Notes: generated from the sequence alone by a model not told the origin. A stretch of DNA of 34,482 nucleotides from Salinicola sp. (GCA_002695065.1 NZNW01000125.1:1-34482), one strand, 5' to 3'. Shown: positions 23,944 through 33,875, counted from the stretch's first letter. Numbers and translations are program-made.

Positions 23944-24835
23944 AATCCCGGCCGTCACCGAAATAGCCGAGCAGCGCCTCGATCAGGGCTCGCAGGCGCG
24001 CCGGCATGTAGTCGCGTTCGGCGTACAGCAGGTGAATGTCGAGCGGCGGCATCTCGAACGACTCGAGCACGCGAACCAGCTGGCCGGCTCGCTCTTCCGG
24101 TGCGGCCAGGGAGGCCGGTTTCAACGTCAACCCCATGCCCAGTACCGCGGCCTCGACCAGCGCCCTGCCGTTGTTGCAGGAGAGTGCCGGTTGCAGCCGG
24201 AAGCGATAGATCTCGCCATCGACCCGGAACGGCCAGTAGAGCCCGTGCCTCGACAGGGTGTAGTGCAGACAGCGATGTTCCCTGAGTTCGTGGGGATGCC
24301 GTGGCGTGCCGTGGCGCTCGAGATAGGCGGGCGACGCGTAGAGATGCATCGGCATCTGCATCAACGGTCGCGCGATCAGGCTGGAGTCCTCCAGTTCGCC
24401 GATTCGCACGACCAGATCGAAATCCTCGGCCAGCGGATCGACGCGGCGATCCTCCAGTACCAGGTCGAGCGATACGGCCGGATGGGCCGCCTCGAAGGCC
24501 TGCAGCGCCGGCATCAAGGAACGCGCGCCGAAATCCACCGGCGCGGACAGGCGCAGACGACCGCGGATCTCGCCGCGCTGCTCGCCGATGCCCGCCTCCA
24601 GTTCCTGCAGTTCGTCGAGCAGACGGACCACGGTCGCCAGGTAGCGCTCTCCCTCGGCGGTCAGCTGCAGGCGCCGAGTGGTTCGCACCAGCAGCCGCAC
24701 GCCCAGCATCTCCTCGAGCCGGGAAACCTGCTTGCTGACCATGGCGTTGGAGACGCCCAGCCGCCGGGCACCGCCGGCGAAACTCCCGGCGTCGATGACC
24801 GCGCGGAAGACCTGCATCGCTTGCAGTCGATCCAT
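23936..24835 (-). CDS. LysR-family transcriptional regulator
   Basis: The 299-residue product has an N-terminal winged helix (MDRLQAMQVFRAVIDAGSFA, then GGARRLGVSNAMVSKQVSRLEE) and a periplasmic-binding-like effector domain from about residue 90 (RLRLSAPVDFGARSLMPAL). It resembles the large DsdC/YafC-type group that lacks a known ligand. GGGGGCAGG precedes the ATG at 24835. TAGAAT at 24866-24871 on the minus strand is a possible -10. No gene diverges from it closely, so the usual clue to a LysR target is missing. Instead it overlaps murI downstream. The effector and targets are unknown. Confidence 0.9.
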   Translation of the reverse strand: MDRLQAMQVFRAVIDAGSFAGGARRLGVSNAMVSKQVSRLEEMLGVRLLVRTTRRLQLTAEGERYLATVVRLLDELQELEAGIGEQRGEIRGRLRLSAPVDFGARSLMPALQAFEAAHPAVSLDLVLEDRRVDPLAEDFDLVVRIGELEDSSLIARPLMQMPMHLYASPAYLERHGTPRHPHELREHRCLHYTLSRHGLYWPFRVDGEIYRFRLQPALSCNNGRALVEAAVLGMGLTLKPASLAAPEERAGQLVRVLESFEMPPLDIHLLYAERDYMPARLRALIEALLGYFGDGRDYD

Positions 24836-24877
24836 CCTGCCCCCGTCCTGTGGTGCCAGGCGGCCATTCTACGCAAG

Positions 24878-24909
24878 CGGCGGCGATCGCGCAGCGGTGA
24901 TCGCCGCCG
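24878..24909 (-). terminator. Hairpin between the hemerythrin-like gene and lysR
   Basis: A perfect 11-bp inverted repeat (CGGCGGCGATC at 24878-24888, GATCGCCGCCG at 24899-24909) with a 10-nt loop lies 31 bp after the hemerythrin-like stop and just upstream of a possible lysR -10. It may end the first transcript, or it may be part of the lysR control region. Confidence 0.5.
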
Positions 24910-24940
24910 TGTCAGGCAACGATGGGGGGAAGTGCCAGCC

Positions 24941-25489
24941 CTACAGCGGTGACGGGGCCTCGCGAAACTCGGTATACAGCTCCGGATACGCCTCCTGCAG
25001 CCGCGCCAGCTCGGCGCCCGCCTGGGCGGGCAGTTCGTCGGCGAGGCGCGCGAGATCGTCCTCGTCGAAGTGCTCGCGGATCAGCGGGAACAGCTCTTCC
25101 CGCTCGGCACGCAGATAGGCCCGATGCGCTTCCAGGTAGGACTTGAGGTCGTCGGCGAACTTATCCATTGGCATCACGCCGTCCATCAGGATCATGTCGA
25201 TATCCTGGGAAAGACGCATCAGCTGCTCATGCAGATGCTGATAGTCATCGGCCAGACGCGTACTCAGTTCGTGGATGCCGGATGCCTTCGCCACCAGCTG
25301 ATCGCTGCAGATACGTTCGAGGGGGATCGTGAATCCGTTCATGTAGTCGAGAATATAATCCACGACTTCTCGAATCAGGCGGAAGTCAGGACGCTCGCCG
25401 TCCGCCAGTGTCTTGTGCTTGAGTTGCAACACATGCAGCAGGCGCGCCATGTTGGCATGGTCCTGACGCAGTTGGGTCAGCATGGGCAT
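24941..25489 (-). CDS. Hemerythrin HHE-fold protein, metal ligands apparently degenerate
   Basis: The 182-residue protein is helical and matches the bacterial HHE hemerythrin-like family, which binds a di-iron site for oxygen, NO or redox sensing. It opens with LRQDHANMARLLHVL (His11, expected ligand), and the end of the bundle shows AEREELFPL. Aligned by eye with typical members, the His-His-Pro of helix B is Thr54-Ile55-Pro56 (Glu58 kept), the helix C His may be Tyr83 (His85 and His87 are close by), and the helix D His is Tyr125 (Glu129 kept). Metal binding is therefore doubtful. AGGAG precedes the ATG at 25489. It lies upstream of lysR on the same strand with a hairpin between. Confidence 0.8.
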   Translation of the reverse strand: MPMLTQLRQDHANMARLLHVLQLKHKTLADGERPDFRLIREVVDYILDYMNGFTIPLERICSDQLVAKASGIHELSTRLADDYQHLHEQLMRLSQDIDMILMDGVMPMDKFADDLKSYLEAHRAYLRAEREELFPLIREHFDEDDLARLADELPAQAGAELARLQEAYPELYTEFREAPSPL

Positions 25490-25857
25490 GGTGAGTCTCC
25501 TGTCCGTGAAGCGCGGAGTCGAGTGACGCCCGTCGCCTTGTCAGCCTAGTGTAGCGTCTGTCGACGACCTTGGCGCCGATACCCGTCTCGACGGTTCGTC
25601 ACCGCTGTTGCCAGGGTGGACGAAGGCGTCTCCACCCCACCGTCCGAGTCGACGATGTGCGCCGTGGATTACCTCTGCCAGATACCGACAAACGAGCCTC
25701 GAACGACATCTCTATCGATGATCGATTGGGTCTGCCTTCAGCGACAGGCTAGAATTTCCTACCCTAGCGGTTTTTTCGATAAACGCTCTACGCCTAACGT
25801 CTGAATCGCTGTAGCGAAATGTACCGTTTCGTTGCCGTCAGCCAGCCTGGAAGCCCC
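25490..25857. other. 368-bp divergent intergenic region
   Basis: The region lies between the hemerythrin-like gene (minus) and rarA (plus). It holds a GGGTGGA/TCCACCC hairpin at 25614-25637 with a 10-nt loop, a candidate rarA promoter at 25726-25755, and TACACT on the minus strand (25548-25553) as a possible -10 without a convincing -35. A 62-codon open frame at 25616-25804 has no ribosome binding site or protein-like character. No tRNA or known RNA was recognised. Confidence 0.5.
25726..25755 (+). promoter_or_regulatory. Candidate sigma-70 promoter of rarA
   Basis: TTGGGT (25726-25731), an 18-bp spacer and TAGAAT (25750-25755) give a plausible sigma-70 promoter about 100 bp upstream of the rarA ATG. 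The -10 is good and the -35 is partial (first three bases). Confidence 0.45.
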
Positions 25858-27210
25858 ATGGACCTATTTGCCGACGACGCCTCCCGAGGCGCCCCCCAGC
25901 CGGACAGTGCACCCCTCGCCTACCGCCTGCGTCCGCGCACGCTCGATGACTACATCGGCCAGCAGGCGCTGGTCGGCCCCGGCAAACCGCTGCGACGCAT
26001 GGCCGAGACCGCCAGCGTGCGCTCGATGATCCTGTGGGGTCCTCCCGGGGTCGGCAAGACCACGCTGGCGGAGATTCTCGCCGAAGCCTCCGGCGCCCGG
26101 CTGGAGCAACTGTCGGCGGTGATGGCGGGCGTGAAGGAGATCCGGGCGGCGGTCGAGCGAGCCCGGGAGGGCCAGATGCGCGATCGCCGGACCCTGCTGT
26201 TTCTGGACGAAATCCATAGGCTCAACAAGAGCCAACAGGATGCCCTGCTACCCCACGTCGAATCCGGGCTGCTGACGCTGATCGGCGCCACGACCGAAAA
26301 TCCCTCCTTTGAGGTCAACTCGGCGCTGCTCTCGCGGGCGCGGGTCTATGTACTGAAAGCCCTCGACGAGAGCGAGCTGATCACGGTGCTCAAGCGCGCG
26401 CTCGGCAACGAGACACTCGGGCTGGGGCAGCGCAATATCCGCGCCAGCGACGAAACGCTATCGATTCTGGCGAGGGCGGCCTCCGGCGATGCGCGTCGTG
26501 CCCTCGGCCTGCTCGAGACCGCCTGCGACTTCGTCAAGAGCGACGAGCACGGCGAGATCCTCGACCGCGACGCCGTGATCGAGGTGATCGGGCACCAGGC
26601 GGCGGCATTCGACAAGCAGGGAGAGCACTATTACGACGTGCTGTCGGCCATTCACAAGTCGGTTCGCTCGTCGCGTCCCGATGCCGCGCTACTGTACGTC
26701 GCCCAGTTCATCAGTGGCGGTGGCGATCCGCTGGATGTCGTCAGGCGCCTCGCGGCGATCGCCTCGGAGGATGTCGGCAACGCCGATCCGCGCGCGCTGC
26801 CGCTGGTGATAGCGGCGTGGGACGCCTATCTGCGGCTGGGCGACTACGAGGGGCAGCGCGCCATCGCCCATGCCGTGATCCACCTGGCGGTCGCCCCGAA
26901 AAGCAACCGCATCGATCAGGCCTGGAGTCAGGCCAAGGCGTTCGTCGCCGAACACCCCGACATGGAAGTGCCCATCTATCTGCGCAATGCCCCTACCGAG
27001 CTGATGTCTTCGCTGGGTTACGGCGAGGGCTATCGCTACGCCCACAACGAGCCCGACGGCTACCCGGCCGGCCACAGCCATGACTGCTGGCCGTCGAACC
27101 TGCCGAAGACACGCTTCTACGCTCCCAGCGACCACGGCCAGGAGAAGCGGTTCCAGCAGATGCAGGCATGGCGCGAGGAGCTGGACCGCCAGGCGGACGG
27201 CGGGTCCTGA
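25858..27210 (+). CDS. rarA: Replication-associated recombination ATPase RarA (MgsA)
   Basis: This clamp-loader-like AAA+ ATPase acts at stalled replication forks. The 450-residue product (E. coli 447) has [17 protein letters not shown], Walker A GPPGVGKT (61-68), Walker [10 protein letters not shown] (113-121), the sensor [19 protein letters not shown], and the C-terminal tetramerisation domain with [14 protein letters not shown] and LRNAPTELM. The ATG at 25858, with GGAAG just upstream, gives the usual MDLF start; an in-frame ATG at 25819 lacks support. In many gammaproteobacteria rarA follows ftsK-lolA on the same strand. Here it faces lolA in the opposite direction. Confidence 0.95.
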   Translation: MDLFADDASRGAPQPDSAPLAYRLRPRTLDDYIGQQALVGPGKPLRRMAETASVRSMILWGPPGVGKTTLAEILAEASGARLEQLSAVMAGVKEIRAAVERAREGQMRDRRTLLFLDEIHRLNKSQQDALLPHVESGLLTLIGATTENPSFEVNSALLSRARVYVLKALDESELITVLKRALGNETLGLGQRNIRASDETLSILARAASGDARRALGLLETACDFVKSDEHGEILDRDAVIEVIGHQAAAFDKQGEHYYDVLSAIHKSVRSSRPDAALLYVAQFISGGGDPLDVVRRLAAIASEDVGNADPRALPLVIAAWDAYLRLGDYEGQRAIAHAVIHLAVAPKSNRIDQAWSQAKAFVAEHPDMEVPIYLRNAPTELMSSLGYGEGYRYAHNEPDGYPAGHSHDCWPSNLPKTRFYAPSDHGQEKRFQQMQAWREELDRQADGGS

Positions 27211-27236
27211 GAGACATCGCCTGCCGCTAAAGACAT

Positions 27237-27268
27237 TCGCCCCGCCGCGGGTGACCACGACGGGGCGA
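27237..27268. terminator. Shared terminator between convergent rarA and lolA
   Basis: TCGCCCCG (27237-27244) and CGGGGCGA (27261-27268) form a perfect 8-bp outer stem with a 16-nt interior that contains GGTGACC. It lies 26 bp after the rarA stop and 20 bp after the lolA stop. No T-tract is present on either side. Confidence 0.5.
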
Positions 27269-27288
27269 GTCCAGCGGCGAACGCGGCG

Positions 27289-27945
27289 TTACGGCGTCGC
27301 GGGCGACTGCTCCCGAATCACGTCCGCGCCCTCGGGCGGCTGAAACTGGAACTGGGCCGGATCGATATCGACATTGGTCTGGGCGTTGTCGAAATCGATC
27401 GCGGTGCGCTGGCCCGTGCTGTCGGTCATCTGCAGCGCATCGAGTTGCTCGCCGTAGAAGGTCAACTTGAGCTGCTCGAACAGCGTATCGTTGGCCTGCG
27501 GCACCAGCGTGAAGGTCTCGCTGGCGCCCTGCTGCTGCCGCGTGACGTCGTAGTTGTCGGCCAGCTCCGAAGCACTCCCGGAGAGCAGCAGCGCCGGCGT
27601 ATGGGTGACCCGGTCGTCCAGCGGCTGGATCGTGACCTGCTCGAGATCGGGATCGTAGAGCGACACTTCGTCGCCGTCGGAAACGACCAGTTGCCGGTAG
27701 GGTTCGTTCACTTCCCAGCGGAAATGCCCCGGACGAGACAGCCACATGTGGCCGCTGGTGTCCTGCAGGCTGGAGCCCGAGGCATCCAGAATCCGCTGCT
27801 CGAAATCCGCGGAATAGGTCTTCAGCGGCTCGAGCAGGTGGGTCAGGCGATCGGCGGACGCTTGATCCGCCAGTGCCGACTGCGTCATCAATACCGGCGC
27901 CAGCAACAGCGATCCGGCCAGAGCCAACGTCTTCATCTTGCGCAT
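27289..27945 (-). CDS. lolA: Outer-membrane lipoprotein carrier protein LolA
   Basis: LolA carries lipoproteins across the periplasm from LolCDE to LolB. The 218-residue precursor has a Sec signal peptide (MRKMKTLALAGSLLLAP to ALA-DQ, about residue 26) and the family blocks LKTYSADFEQRILD, GHMWLSRPGHFRWEVNEPY, VSDGDEVSLYDPDLEQVT and the C-terminal FDNAQTNVDIDPAQFQFQPPEGADVI. AAGGAA lies upstream of the ATG at 27945. A second in-frame ATG three codons later is possible. It follows ftsK by 110 bp, with a hairpin in the gap, so it may have its own promoter. Confidence 0.94.
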   Translation of the reverse strand: MRKMKTLALAGSLLLAPVLMTQSALADQASADRLTHLLEPLKTYSADFEQRILDASGSSLQDTSGHMWLSRPGHFRWEVNEPYRQLVVSDGDEVSLYDPDLEQVTIQPLDDRVTHTPALLLSGSASELADNYDVTRQQQGASETFTLVPQANDTLFEQLKLTFYGEQLDALQMTDSTGQRTAIDFDNAQTNVDIDPAQFQFQPPEGADVIREQSPATP

Positions 27946-28017
27946 GGAAATTCCTTATCGGGAATCGTCGACCCGAGGTCGGCGATCATGAATCTGGTGA
28001 ATGCTAGGACAACGAAA

Positions 28018-28046
28018 CGGCCACGGGGTTTACTTCCCCGCGGCCG
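28018..28046 (-). terminator. Hairpin after ftsK
   Basis: CGGCCACGGGG (28018-28028) pairs with CCCCGCGGCCG (28036-28046) with one mismatch and a 7-nt loop, 10 bp after the ftsK stop. On the minus strand the stem is followed by TTTCGTTGT, so it resembles an intrinsic terminator or attenuator between ftsK and lolA. Confidence 0.6.
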
Positions 28047-28055
28047 CTGGCGCGA

Positions 28056-31000
28056 TCAATGCCCGACGGGCGGCGGCGCCAATACTTCCCGGGAGCCGTT
28101 GTTGCCCATGGACGAAACGACGCCCGCCTGCTCCATCGCCTCGACCAGTCGAGCCGCCCGGTTGTAGCCGATCTTGAAACGGCGCTGCACGGCGGAGATC
28201 GACGCCCGGCGGCTCTCGGTGACGAACTGGACCGCCTCGTCGTAGAGCGCGTCCTGCTCGGCATCGTCGCCATCGCCCCCCCCCTCGGCCTCGAGTCCGG
28301 CCAGCGCATCGGCGGAGACGCCGCCGGAGAGAATCTCCTCGATGTACTCGGGCTCGCCACGGCGCTTCCAGTCCTCGACGATGCGGTGGACCTCGTCGTC
28401 ATCGACGAAGGCGCCGTGGACGCGCTGCGGCATGCCTGCCCCCGCCGGCAGATAGAGCATGTCGCCATGCCCCAGCAGGTTCTCGGCGCCGCCCTGGTCG
28501 AGAATGGTGCGGGAGTCGATCTTGGACGAGACCTGGAACGCCATGCGCGTCGGGATGTTGGCCTTGATCAGCCCGGTCACCACGTCGACCGACGGCCGCT
28601 GGGTGGCCAGGATCAGGTGAATGCCCGCCGCACGCGCCTTCTGGGCCAGGCGCGCGATCAGCTCCTCGACCTTCTTGCCGACGATCATGAACATGTCGGC
28701 AAACTCGTCGATCACCACGACGATGTAAGGCAGCTTCGCCAGCGTCGGCGGCTGCTGGTGCATCTCCCACGGCTGCGGCTCCCATAACGGGTCCTGAACC
28801 TGGGCGCCGTGACTCTCGGCTTCATCGAGCTTGGCATTGAAGCCGGCGATGTTACGCACGCCCATCGCCGCCATGAGCTTGTAGCGTCGCTCCATCTCGG
28901 CGACACACCAGCGCAATGCGTTGGCCGCCTCCTTCATGTCGGTCACGACCGGTGCCAACAGATGCGGAATGCCGTCGTAGACCGAAAGCTCCAGCATCTT
29001 GGGGTCGACCATGATCATCCGGACCTCGTCCGGGGTCGCCTTGAGCAGCATCGACACCAGCATGGTATTGATTCCCACCGACTTGCCGGAGCCGGTGGTG
29101 CCGGCAACCAGCAGATGGGGCATCTTGTTGAGGTTGGCGACCACCGGCTTGCCGCCGATATCGTGCCCGAGCGCCAGCGTCACCGGCGATTCGGCATGCT
29201 GATAGACATCCGAGTCCAGCACCTGGCGAATGCGAATCATCGCCCGATGCGGGTTGGGGATCTCGATCCCCACGGTCGGCTTGCCGGGAATGATCTCGAC
29301 CACGCGCACGCTCTTGACCATCAGCGAGCGAGCCAGGTCCTTGGCCAGGTTGCTGATCTTGGAAACCTTCACCCCAGCCGCCGGACGGATTTCGAAACGG
29401 GTGATGACCGGCCCCGGCCAGGTCTCCACCACCTCCGCCTTGACGCCATATTCGCGAAGCCGCATCTCGAGCAGTTCGGCCATGTCCTCCAACTGCTCCG
29501 GCGAGTAGTTCGGCTGCTCGGGATCGGCGGGCGTGGTCAGGCGAATCGACGGCAGGTTACCGCTCGGCTCCGGCAGATCGTCCATCACCGGGCGCTGGCT
29601 CTGCAGATGCTCGACGGTCCACAGCGTCGGTTGATCCTCGGCAGCCGCCCTGGCCTGATCCGCGGTGGCCAGCGGGCCTTCGCCGCTGGGCGCCGCAATC
29701 GGAGCGGCCGGTGTCGCCGGATCGGGACGAGCGACGCCGGGCGATGGCGGGACCGGCGGCTGACGCTCCGGCGAAACCGAGCCAGCCACGTCCTCGCGGT
29801 CATCGTCGGCGATTTCGAAGCTCGGCTCCTGACGCTGCCGCGAAGCCCACTCGTGGGGTCGCGCCTCGCGATTCGGCGGTGACGATAGCGCCGGGTCCGC
29901 CGGAATCTCGCCACTCTCCGCTTCGATATCGCTCCAGTCGACACCGGCGCGCCGGCGCTCCAGCCCTTCCGGTTCGCTCGCGGGCAGGCCCTGGGTTGGC
30001 GCATCGGGTTCGTCGTCAGGCCGGGGCGTGGTAGGGCCCCGATCCGGGACCGGATCGTTACGCTCGGCGCGAATTCCCCACTGCTGGACCGGCGCATCGT
30101 CATCATGCGCCGAGACGCCGTTGACCGGCGGTTCGGGGCGACGGCCATCGATGTCGCCGCGCGTCGCCGCGTTCGACGGGGCTGCCGTGTCGGCAGCATC
30201 AGTTGGCGAGGGCGGAATGTCGCCGGCCGGTGCCTGGAAGGCGTCGGGTATTCGCCGACGTGTGACGTCGGCGCGGAAAGGCGTCCTTTCCGATCGAGCA
30301 GCCGATTCGGCCTCCGATTCGGCCTCCGAATCGGCTGGCGTCGCCGCGGCCGTCAATGCCGACGAGGTCGCGGGCGTGACCGCCGAATCGTCGGTTGCCG
30401 ATATCCGGCCCGGCATCGCCGGGTCGGAAGACGACGGCCGGCTCGGTTCGCCACGCGCTGCCCCCCGGGATGGCGCATCGGCGTCGGCGCCTGGCAGACG
30501 TCCCAACGTCGGCTCGCGGGATTCGTCGCGCTGCTGACGAGCGGTGTAGGATGCCTCCGGGCGCTTGGCGGAGGGGGTTCGCGCCGGGACGTCCCAGGGA
30601 ATATCGGTCCGGCCATCGTGGCGCCACATCGAGGTGTCCTGACGCTCCGAGCCCTCCGCCGCACCGACGACATTTTCCCAGCCCGGCTCCTGGCGCGACT
30701 GATACGAACGCTCCAGCTCGTCGTCATCCCACCGTTCCAGGTCGGGCGCCTTGTGCCATGGCAGCCACTTGGCCCACCAGGCGGTCCTGGCAGGCTTTTC
30801 TTCCTCTTCCGCCACGGCCGCATCGGGTCGATCGTCAGGGCGAGCGTGGCTGGCCGGCTCGGCCGCAGCCTTGTCGAGCCGCCGGCTCTCCCGCGCCTCA
30901 CGGCGCTCGCTCGCGCGCGACTTCGTCCAGTGAAACAGCCGATTCAACGAACTGCCGAGTTCGTCCATCACCGTCAACCATGACATGCCGGTGAACAACG

Positions 31001-31571
31001 TGAAGCCCGACATGAATGCCGCGATGGCGATCAGGGTGGTCCCCCGCACCCCCACCAGGGCGGTCAGTGAATTGGCAATGCCACGCCCGAGAATGCCCCC
31101 CGCCTGGTTGGGGAGATCACTGGCGGCACTGTAGAAGTGGAGGTCGCCCAGCGTGGTCGTGCTCATCAGCAACAGCAGCAGCCCGCCGGTGTGGACGGCC
31201 AGCGCCATCGGATCCCAGGCTATCTGGACCTGGGTCTGACGCATCAGTCGCCAGGCGCCCAGTCCGAACATGCCCGGCCACCAGAGCGCGCTGGCGCCGA
31301 ACAGCGAATAGAGCACATCGGACAGCCAGGCGCCGATCTTGCCCATCCAGTTCGAAACCGACTGGTCCGGCCCGCTGTGCGACCATCCCGGATCCGTCGG
31401 TGTATAGCTGAACAGCGCCAACAGCAGAAATACGCAGATGGCGAGCAGCAGAATCACGGCGCCCTCGCGAGTCACGCCCTGCAGGCGCATGATCACGTGG
31501 CGCGCCTGCTCCCTGGCTTGCGCTTGCGTTGACGAACGACGGCTCTTCTTGGCCGAACTCTTGGCACTCAA
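28056..31571 (-). CDS. ftsK: DNA translocase FtsK
   Basis: FtsK is a septal inner-membrane ATPase that pumps DNA and activates XerCD at dif. The 1171-residue product has several N-terminal membrane segments from about residue 35 (for example [19 protein letters not shown]), then a long Pro/Asp/Glu/Arg/Ser-rich linker (about 230-690). The motor follows, with Walker A GTTGSGKS (near 824-831) and Walker [11 protein letters not shown] (near 950). It ends with the gamma winged helix that reads KOPS ([20 protein letters not shown]). The TTG at 31571 is chosen because GAGGGGG lies 8 nt upstream and [14 protein letters not shown] starts there; no ATG fits. The linker contains a short acidic repeat (SEAESEAES). 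No LexA box was found upstream. Confidence 0.95.
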   Translation of the reverse strand: MSAKSSAKKSRRSSTQAQAREQARHVIMRLQGVTREGAVILLLAICVFLLLALFSYTPTDPGWSHSGPDQSVSNWMGKIGAWLSDVLYSLFGASALWWPGMFGLGAWRLMRQTQVQIAWDPMALAVHTGGLLLLLMSTTTLGDLHFYSAASDLPNQAGGILGRGIANSLTALVGVRGTTLIAIAAFMSGFTLFTGMSWLTVMDELGSSLNRLFHWTKSRASERREARESRRLDKAAAEPASHARPDDRPDAAVAEEEEKPARTAWWAKWLPWHKAPDLERWDDDELERSYQSRQEPGWENVVGAAEGSERQDTSMWRHDGRTDIPWDVPARTPSAKRPEASYTARQQRDESREPTLGRLPGADADAPSRGAARGEPSRPSSSDPAMPGRISATDDSAVTPATSSALTAAATPADSEAESEAESAARSERTPFRADVTRRRIPDAFQAPAGDIPPSPTDAADTAAPSNAATRGDIDGRRPEPPVNGVSAHDDDAPVQQWGIRAERNDPVPDRGPTTPRPDDEPDAPTQGLPASEPEGLERRRAGVDWSDIEAESGEIPADPALSSPPNREARPHEWASRQRQEPSFEIADDDREDVAGSVSPERQPPVPPSPGVARPDPATPAAPIAAPSGEGPLATADQARAAAEDQPTLWTVEHLQSQRPVMDDLPEPSGNLPSIRLTTPADPEQPNYSPEQLEDMAELLEMRLREYGVKAEVVETWPGPVITRFEIRPAAGVKVSKISNLAKDLARSLMVKSVRVVEIIPGKPTVGIEIPNPHRAMIRIRQVLDSDVYQHAESPVTLALGHDIGGKPVVANLNKMPHLLVAGTTGSGKSVGINTMLVSMLLKATPDEVRMIMVDPKMLELSVYDGIPHLLAPVVTDMKEAANALRWCVAEMERRYKLMAAMGVRNIAGFNAKLDEAESHGAQVQDPLWEPQPWEMHQQPPTLAKLPYIVVVIDEFADMFMIVGKKVEELIARLAQKARAAGIHLILATQRPSVDVVTGLIKANIPTRMAFQVSSKIDSRTILDQGGAENLLGHGDMLYLPAGAGMPQRVHGAFVDDDEVHRIVEDWKRRGEPEYIEEILSGGVSADALAGLEAEGGGDGDDAEQDALYDEAVQFVTESRRASISAVQRRFKIGYNRAARLVEAMEQAGVVSSMGNNGSREVLAPPPVGH

Positions 31572-31719
31572 ATGATCAACCCCCTCGCGCCCGGTCTGGC
31601 GTGGCGTAGCGCAGTCAACTGCCTTGCCGCTGGCGGCATTCCATTCCGCTCGCGGCATTGGCGATCAATGACCGAACCCGTGGCGGGTCCGGTGCTTTCA
31701 ACCCGCCATCATACCGGGG

Positions 31720-31747
31720 CCCGCGCCGACATCACAGGGGGCGCGGG
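31720..31747 (-). terminator. Hairpin downstream of the chemoreceptor gene
   Basis: CCCGCGCC (31720-31727) and GGCGCGGG (31740-31747) form a perfect 8-bp stem with a 12-nt loop, 35 bp after the stop at 31783. A second 7-bp inverted repeat (31682-31688 with 31701-31707) follows toward ftsK. No T-tract is seen. Confidence 0.45.
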
Positions 31748-31782
31748 TTGCATGGGGCGTCGACCGATTCGGCGGCGCCGGA

Positions 31783-33816
31783 TCAAGCCGGCAGCGACTC
31801 CTCGGAGGTCGCGTGTCGTGTCAGACCGGTCGCAGGGCCAGAGAGAGCCGGTTCATGCCGGTCGAATGCCTGGCCGTCACGCAGCCGGAACACCGATACG
31901 GTCTCTGCCAGCCGTCGGCTCTGCTCGTTCAACTGCTGAGTCGAAGCGCTGGATTGACGAACCAGCGCCGCGTTGCTCTGGGTGGTCTCGTCGATCTGCG
32001 AAATGGCCAGGTTGATCTGCTCGATACCGTGGGACTGCTCTTCGGACGCCAGCCGGATCTCGGAGATCAGCGTACTGATGCGCTCGACCTGCGACACGAT
32101 CTCCGAAACCCGCTGTCCCGCCTCCGCGGCCCGAAGGTTGCCGTTGTCGACCTCGTCGACGGTGCGCCCGATCAGCGCCTTGATCTCCTGCGCCGAGGTC
32201 GAGCAGCGTTCCGCCAGGCCCCGCACCTCCTGCGCGACCACGGCGAAGCCCCTGCCATGCTCGCCGGCCCTGGCGGCCTCGACGGACGCATTCAGCGCAA
32301 GCAGGGTGGTCTGGAAGGCGATGCCATCGATCACACCGACCACCTCGGATATCTGCTTCGCCATCCCGACGATGCGCTGCATGGCTTCCGACGTGGCTTC
32401 GACCGTGCTCTGGGCCTCCCCCGCCGCCAGCACGGTGCGTCGGGTCTGCTCGTCGCTCTCCTGCGCTCGCTGCGTGTTCTGGCGCACGGTCGCGTTGATC
32501 TCTTCGGTGCTGGCGGCGGTCTGTTCGAGGCTCGCCGCCTGGGACTCGGTACGCGAGGAGAGTTCGGCATTCCCCGAGGCCAGCTCCTGGGTGTGGCTCT
32601 CGGTCTGCACGACCGCGTGACGCACCTGTCCCACGATGCGCTCGAGGCCATCGCCGATACCGTTCATGGCCCCGACCAACTGGCCGATCTCGTCGCGACG
32701 ACGCGTCTCGATTCGCTGGGACAGATCCCCTTCCGCCAGCGCCTGGGCCAGGCCGACGGCACGATTCATCGGTTTCGTGACCAGCCGCTTGGCGATCCAG
32801 TAGAGCGTCAGACTCAACGCCGCCGCCAGCACCAGGGCGATCAGCAGGAAGCGATCGCGCGCGGCGATGACACCGGCTTCGATCTCGTTGACCGACACCG
32901 AGCCCACGATGATCCACTGCCACTCGGGATAGCGGGAGTACAGCGCCAGGCGCTGGTCGCCGCTGCCGGAGACATAGCTGATTTCGCCGGAGGCCTGATC
33001 GAACAGTGGCGCGAAGGCATCGGCGTCTGCGGAATTCAACAGGTTCTGTCCTTCGAAGGGGCCTCCCGCGATGACCTCGCCCTTGCGATCACCGGCGGCC
33101 GAAATCAGCATGGTGTAGCCGGCGCTGCCGATCCCCATCGCACGGATGCGGTTCTGGACCTGACCCATCTCGGCGCTGATGTCGACACCCACGAACAGCG
33201 CGCCGACCACCTTGCCGTCGCCATCCTGTATCGGCTGATATTTGGTGATGTAGGAGGTGCCGAAGAGCTTGGCGAGTCCGATATAGGGTTGGTTGGCCAT
33301 CAGCTTGGCGTAACTCTTGGATTCCCGGTTGAGCAGTGTCCCCATCGCCCTCTCGCCGTTCTGGTCCTTGAGAGAGGTCGCGATGCGCACGAAGTCGTCA
33401 CCGTCACGCGCGAAGATGGTCGCTGGCGTGCCGGTCTGCGCGCTGAAACGATCGAGCTTCCAGGTGTTGTCGTTGAGCACCTCGAGCCCGTCCCTGAGGG
33501 TCGGGGTCTGGCGTCCGGAGACCTCGACGCGCTGATCCGGGCTCAGCGCGAACCGCCCCGAATACTGGTCCGAGAAGATATTGAGGAACCGGTCCGCCTG
33601 TTGCTGGAGGCTGTAATCGAACAGCGACAGCATGGCGGAGACCGACTCCTGCTGGGTCTTCAACTCGTGGGTCGTGGCCTCGCGCAGTTGCGATGTGCTT
33701 GCCTGGGCCATGGCGAAAGCCAGCCCCATGAGTACGACGACCTGCAATAAGGCGACGATGATGGCCAGTTTGGTGCCGATACTGGCATGGCGAAGACGCT
33801 GTCGGAGTGCTGCCAT
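31783..33816 (-). CDS. Methyl-accepting chemotaxis protein with Cache sensor
   Basis: This inner-membrane chemoreceptor signals to CheA/CheW. The 677-residue product has a first membrane helix (about 13-33), a large periplasmic region of Cache_3-Cache_2 type (about 35-310, with [36 protein letters not shown] and WQWIIVGSV), a second helix ([18 protein letters not shown]), a HAMP domain and a long coiled-coil signalling domain. The hairpin tip reads [23 protein letters not shown] cut around the FQT: the usual FQTN is FQTT. No CheR-binding pentapeptide is at the C-terminus. The ATG at 33816, with GGAAAG upstream, is chosen over a longer frame. A sigma-28-like promoter precedes it. The ligand is unknown. 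Confidence 0.93.
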   Translation of the reverse strand: MAALRQRLRHASIGTKLAIIVALLQVVVLMGLAFAMAQASTSQLREATTHELKTQQESVSAMLSLFDYSLQQQADRFLNIFSDQYSGRFALSPDQRVEVSGRQTPTLRDGLEVLNDNTWKLDRFSAQTGTPATIFARDGDDFVRIATSLKDQNGERAMGTLLNRESKSYAKLMANQPYIGLAKLFGTSYITKYQPIQDGDGKVVGALFVGVDISAEMGQVQNRIRAMGIGSAGYTMLISAAGDRKGEVIAGGPFEGQNLLNSADADAFAPLFDQASGEISYVSGSGDQRLALYSRYPEWQWIIVGSVSVNEIEAGVIAARDRFLLIALVLAAALSLTLYWIAKRLVTKPMNRAVGLAQALAEGDLSQRIETRRRDEIGQLVGAMNGIGDGLERIVGQVRHAVVQTESHTQELASGNAELSSRTESQAASLEQTAASTEEINATVRQNTQRAQESDEQTRRTVLAAGEAQSTVEATSEAMQRIVGMAKQISEVVGVIDGIAFQTTLLALNASVEAARAGEHGRGFAVVAQEVRGLAERCSTSAQEIKALIGRTVDEVDNGNLRAAEAGQRVSEIVSQVERISTLISEIRLASEEQSHGIEQINLAISQIDETTQSNAALVRQSSASTQQLNEQSRRLAETVSVFRLRDGQAFDRHEPALSGPATGLTRHATSEESLPA

Positions 33817-33847
33817 GATTCTTTCCACAATTTGAGGAGTCGTGAAT

Positions 33848-33875
33848 CTATCGGCGCAGGTCGGCAAATTCTTGA
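33848..33875 (-). promoter_or_regulatory. Candidate sigma-28 (FliA) promoter of the chemoreceptor
   Basis: On the minus strand TCAAGAAT (33868-33875), 12 bp, then GCCGATAG (33848-33855). The -10 matches 7 of 8 bases of the FliA consensus GCCGATAA; the -35 is a partial match to TAAAGTTT. It ends 31 bp upstream of the ATG. Chemoreceptor genes are common FliA targets, which supports it. Confidence 0.55.

Noticed and set aside
25616-25804. 62-codon open frame upstream of rarA
   Set aside because: There is no ribosome binding site, it overlaps the candidate rarA promoter, and the composition does not look like a folded protein.
31572-31782. LexA (SOS) box upstream of ftsK
   Set aside because: E. 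coli ftsK is SOS-regulated, so I looked for CTGT-N8-ACAG; no match is present in the gap.
31813-33750. 645-codon plus-strand open frame opposite the chemoreceptor gene
   Set aside because: Same reason: it mirrors the codon structure of the real gene on the other strand and has no protein-family features.
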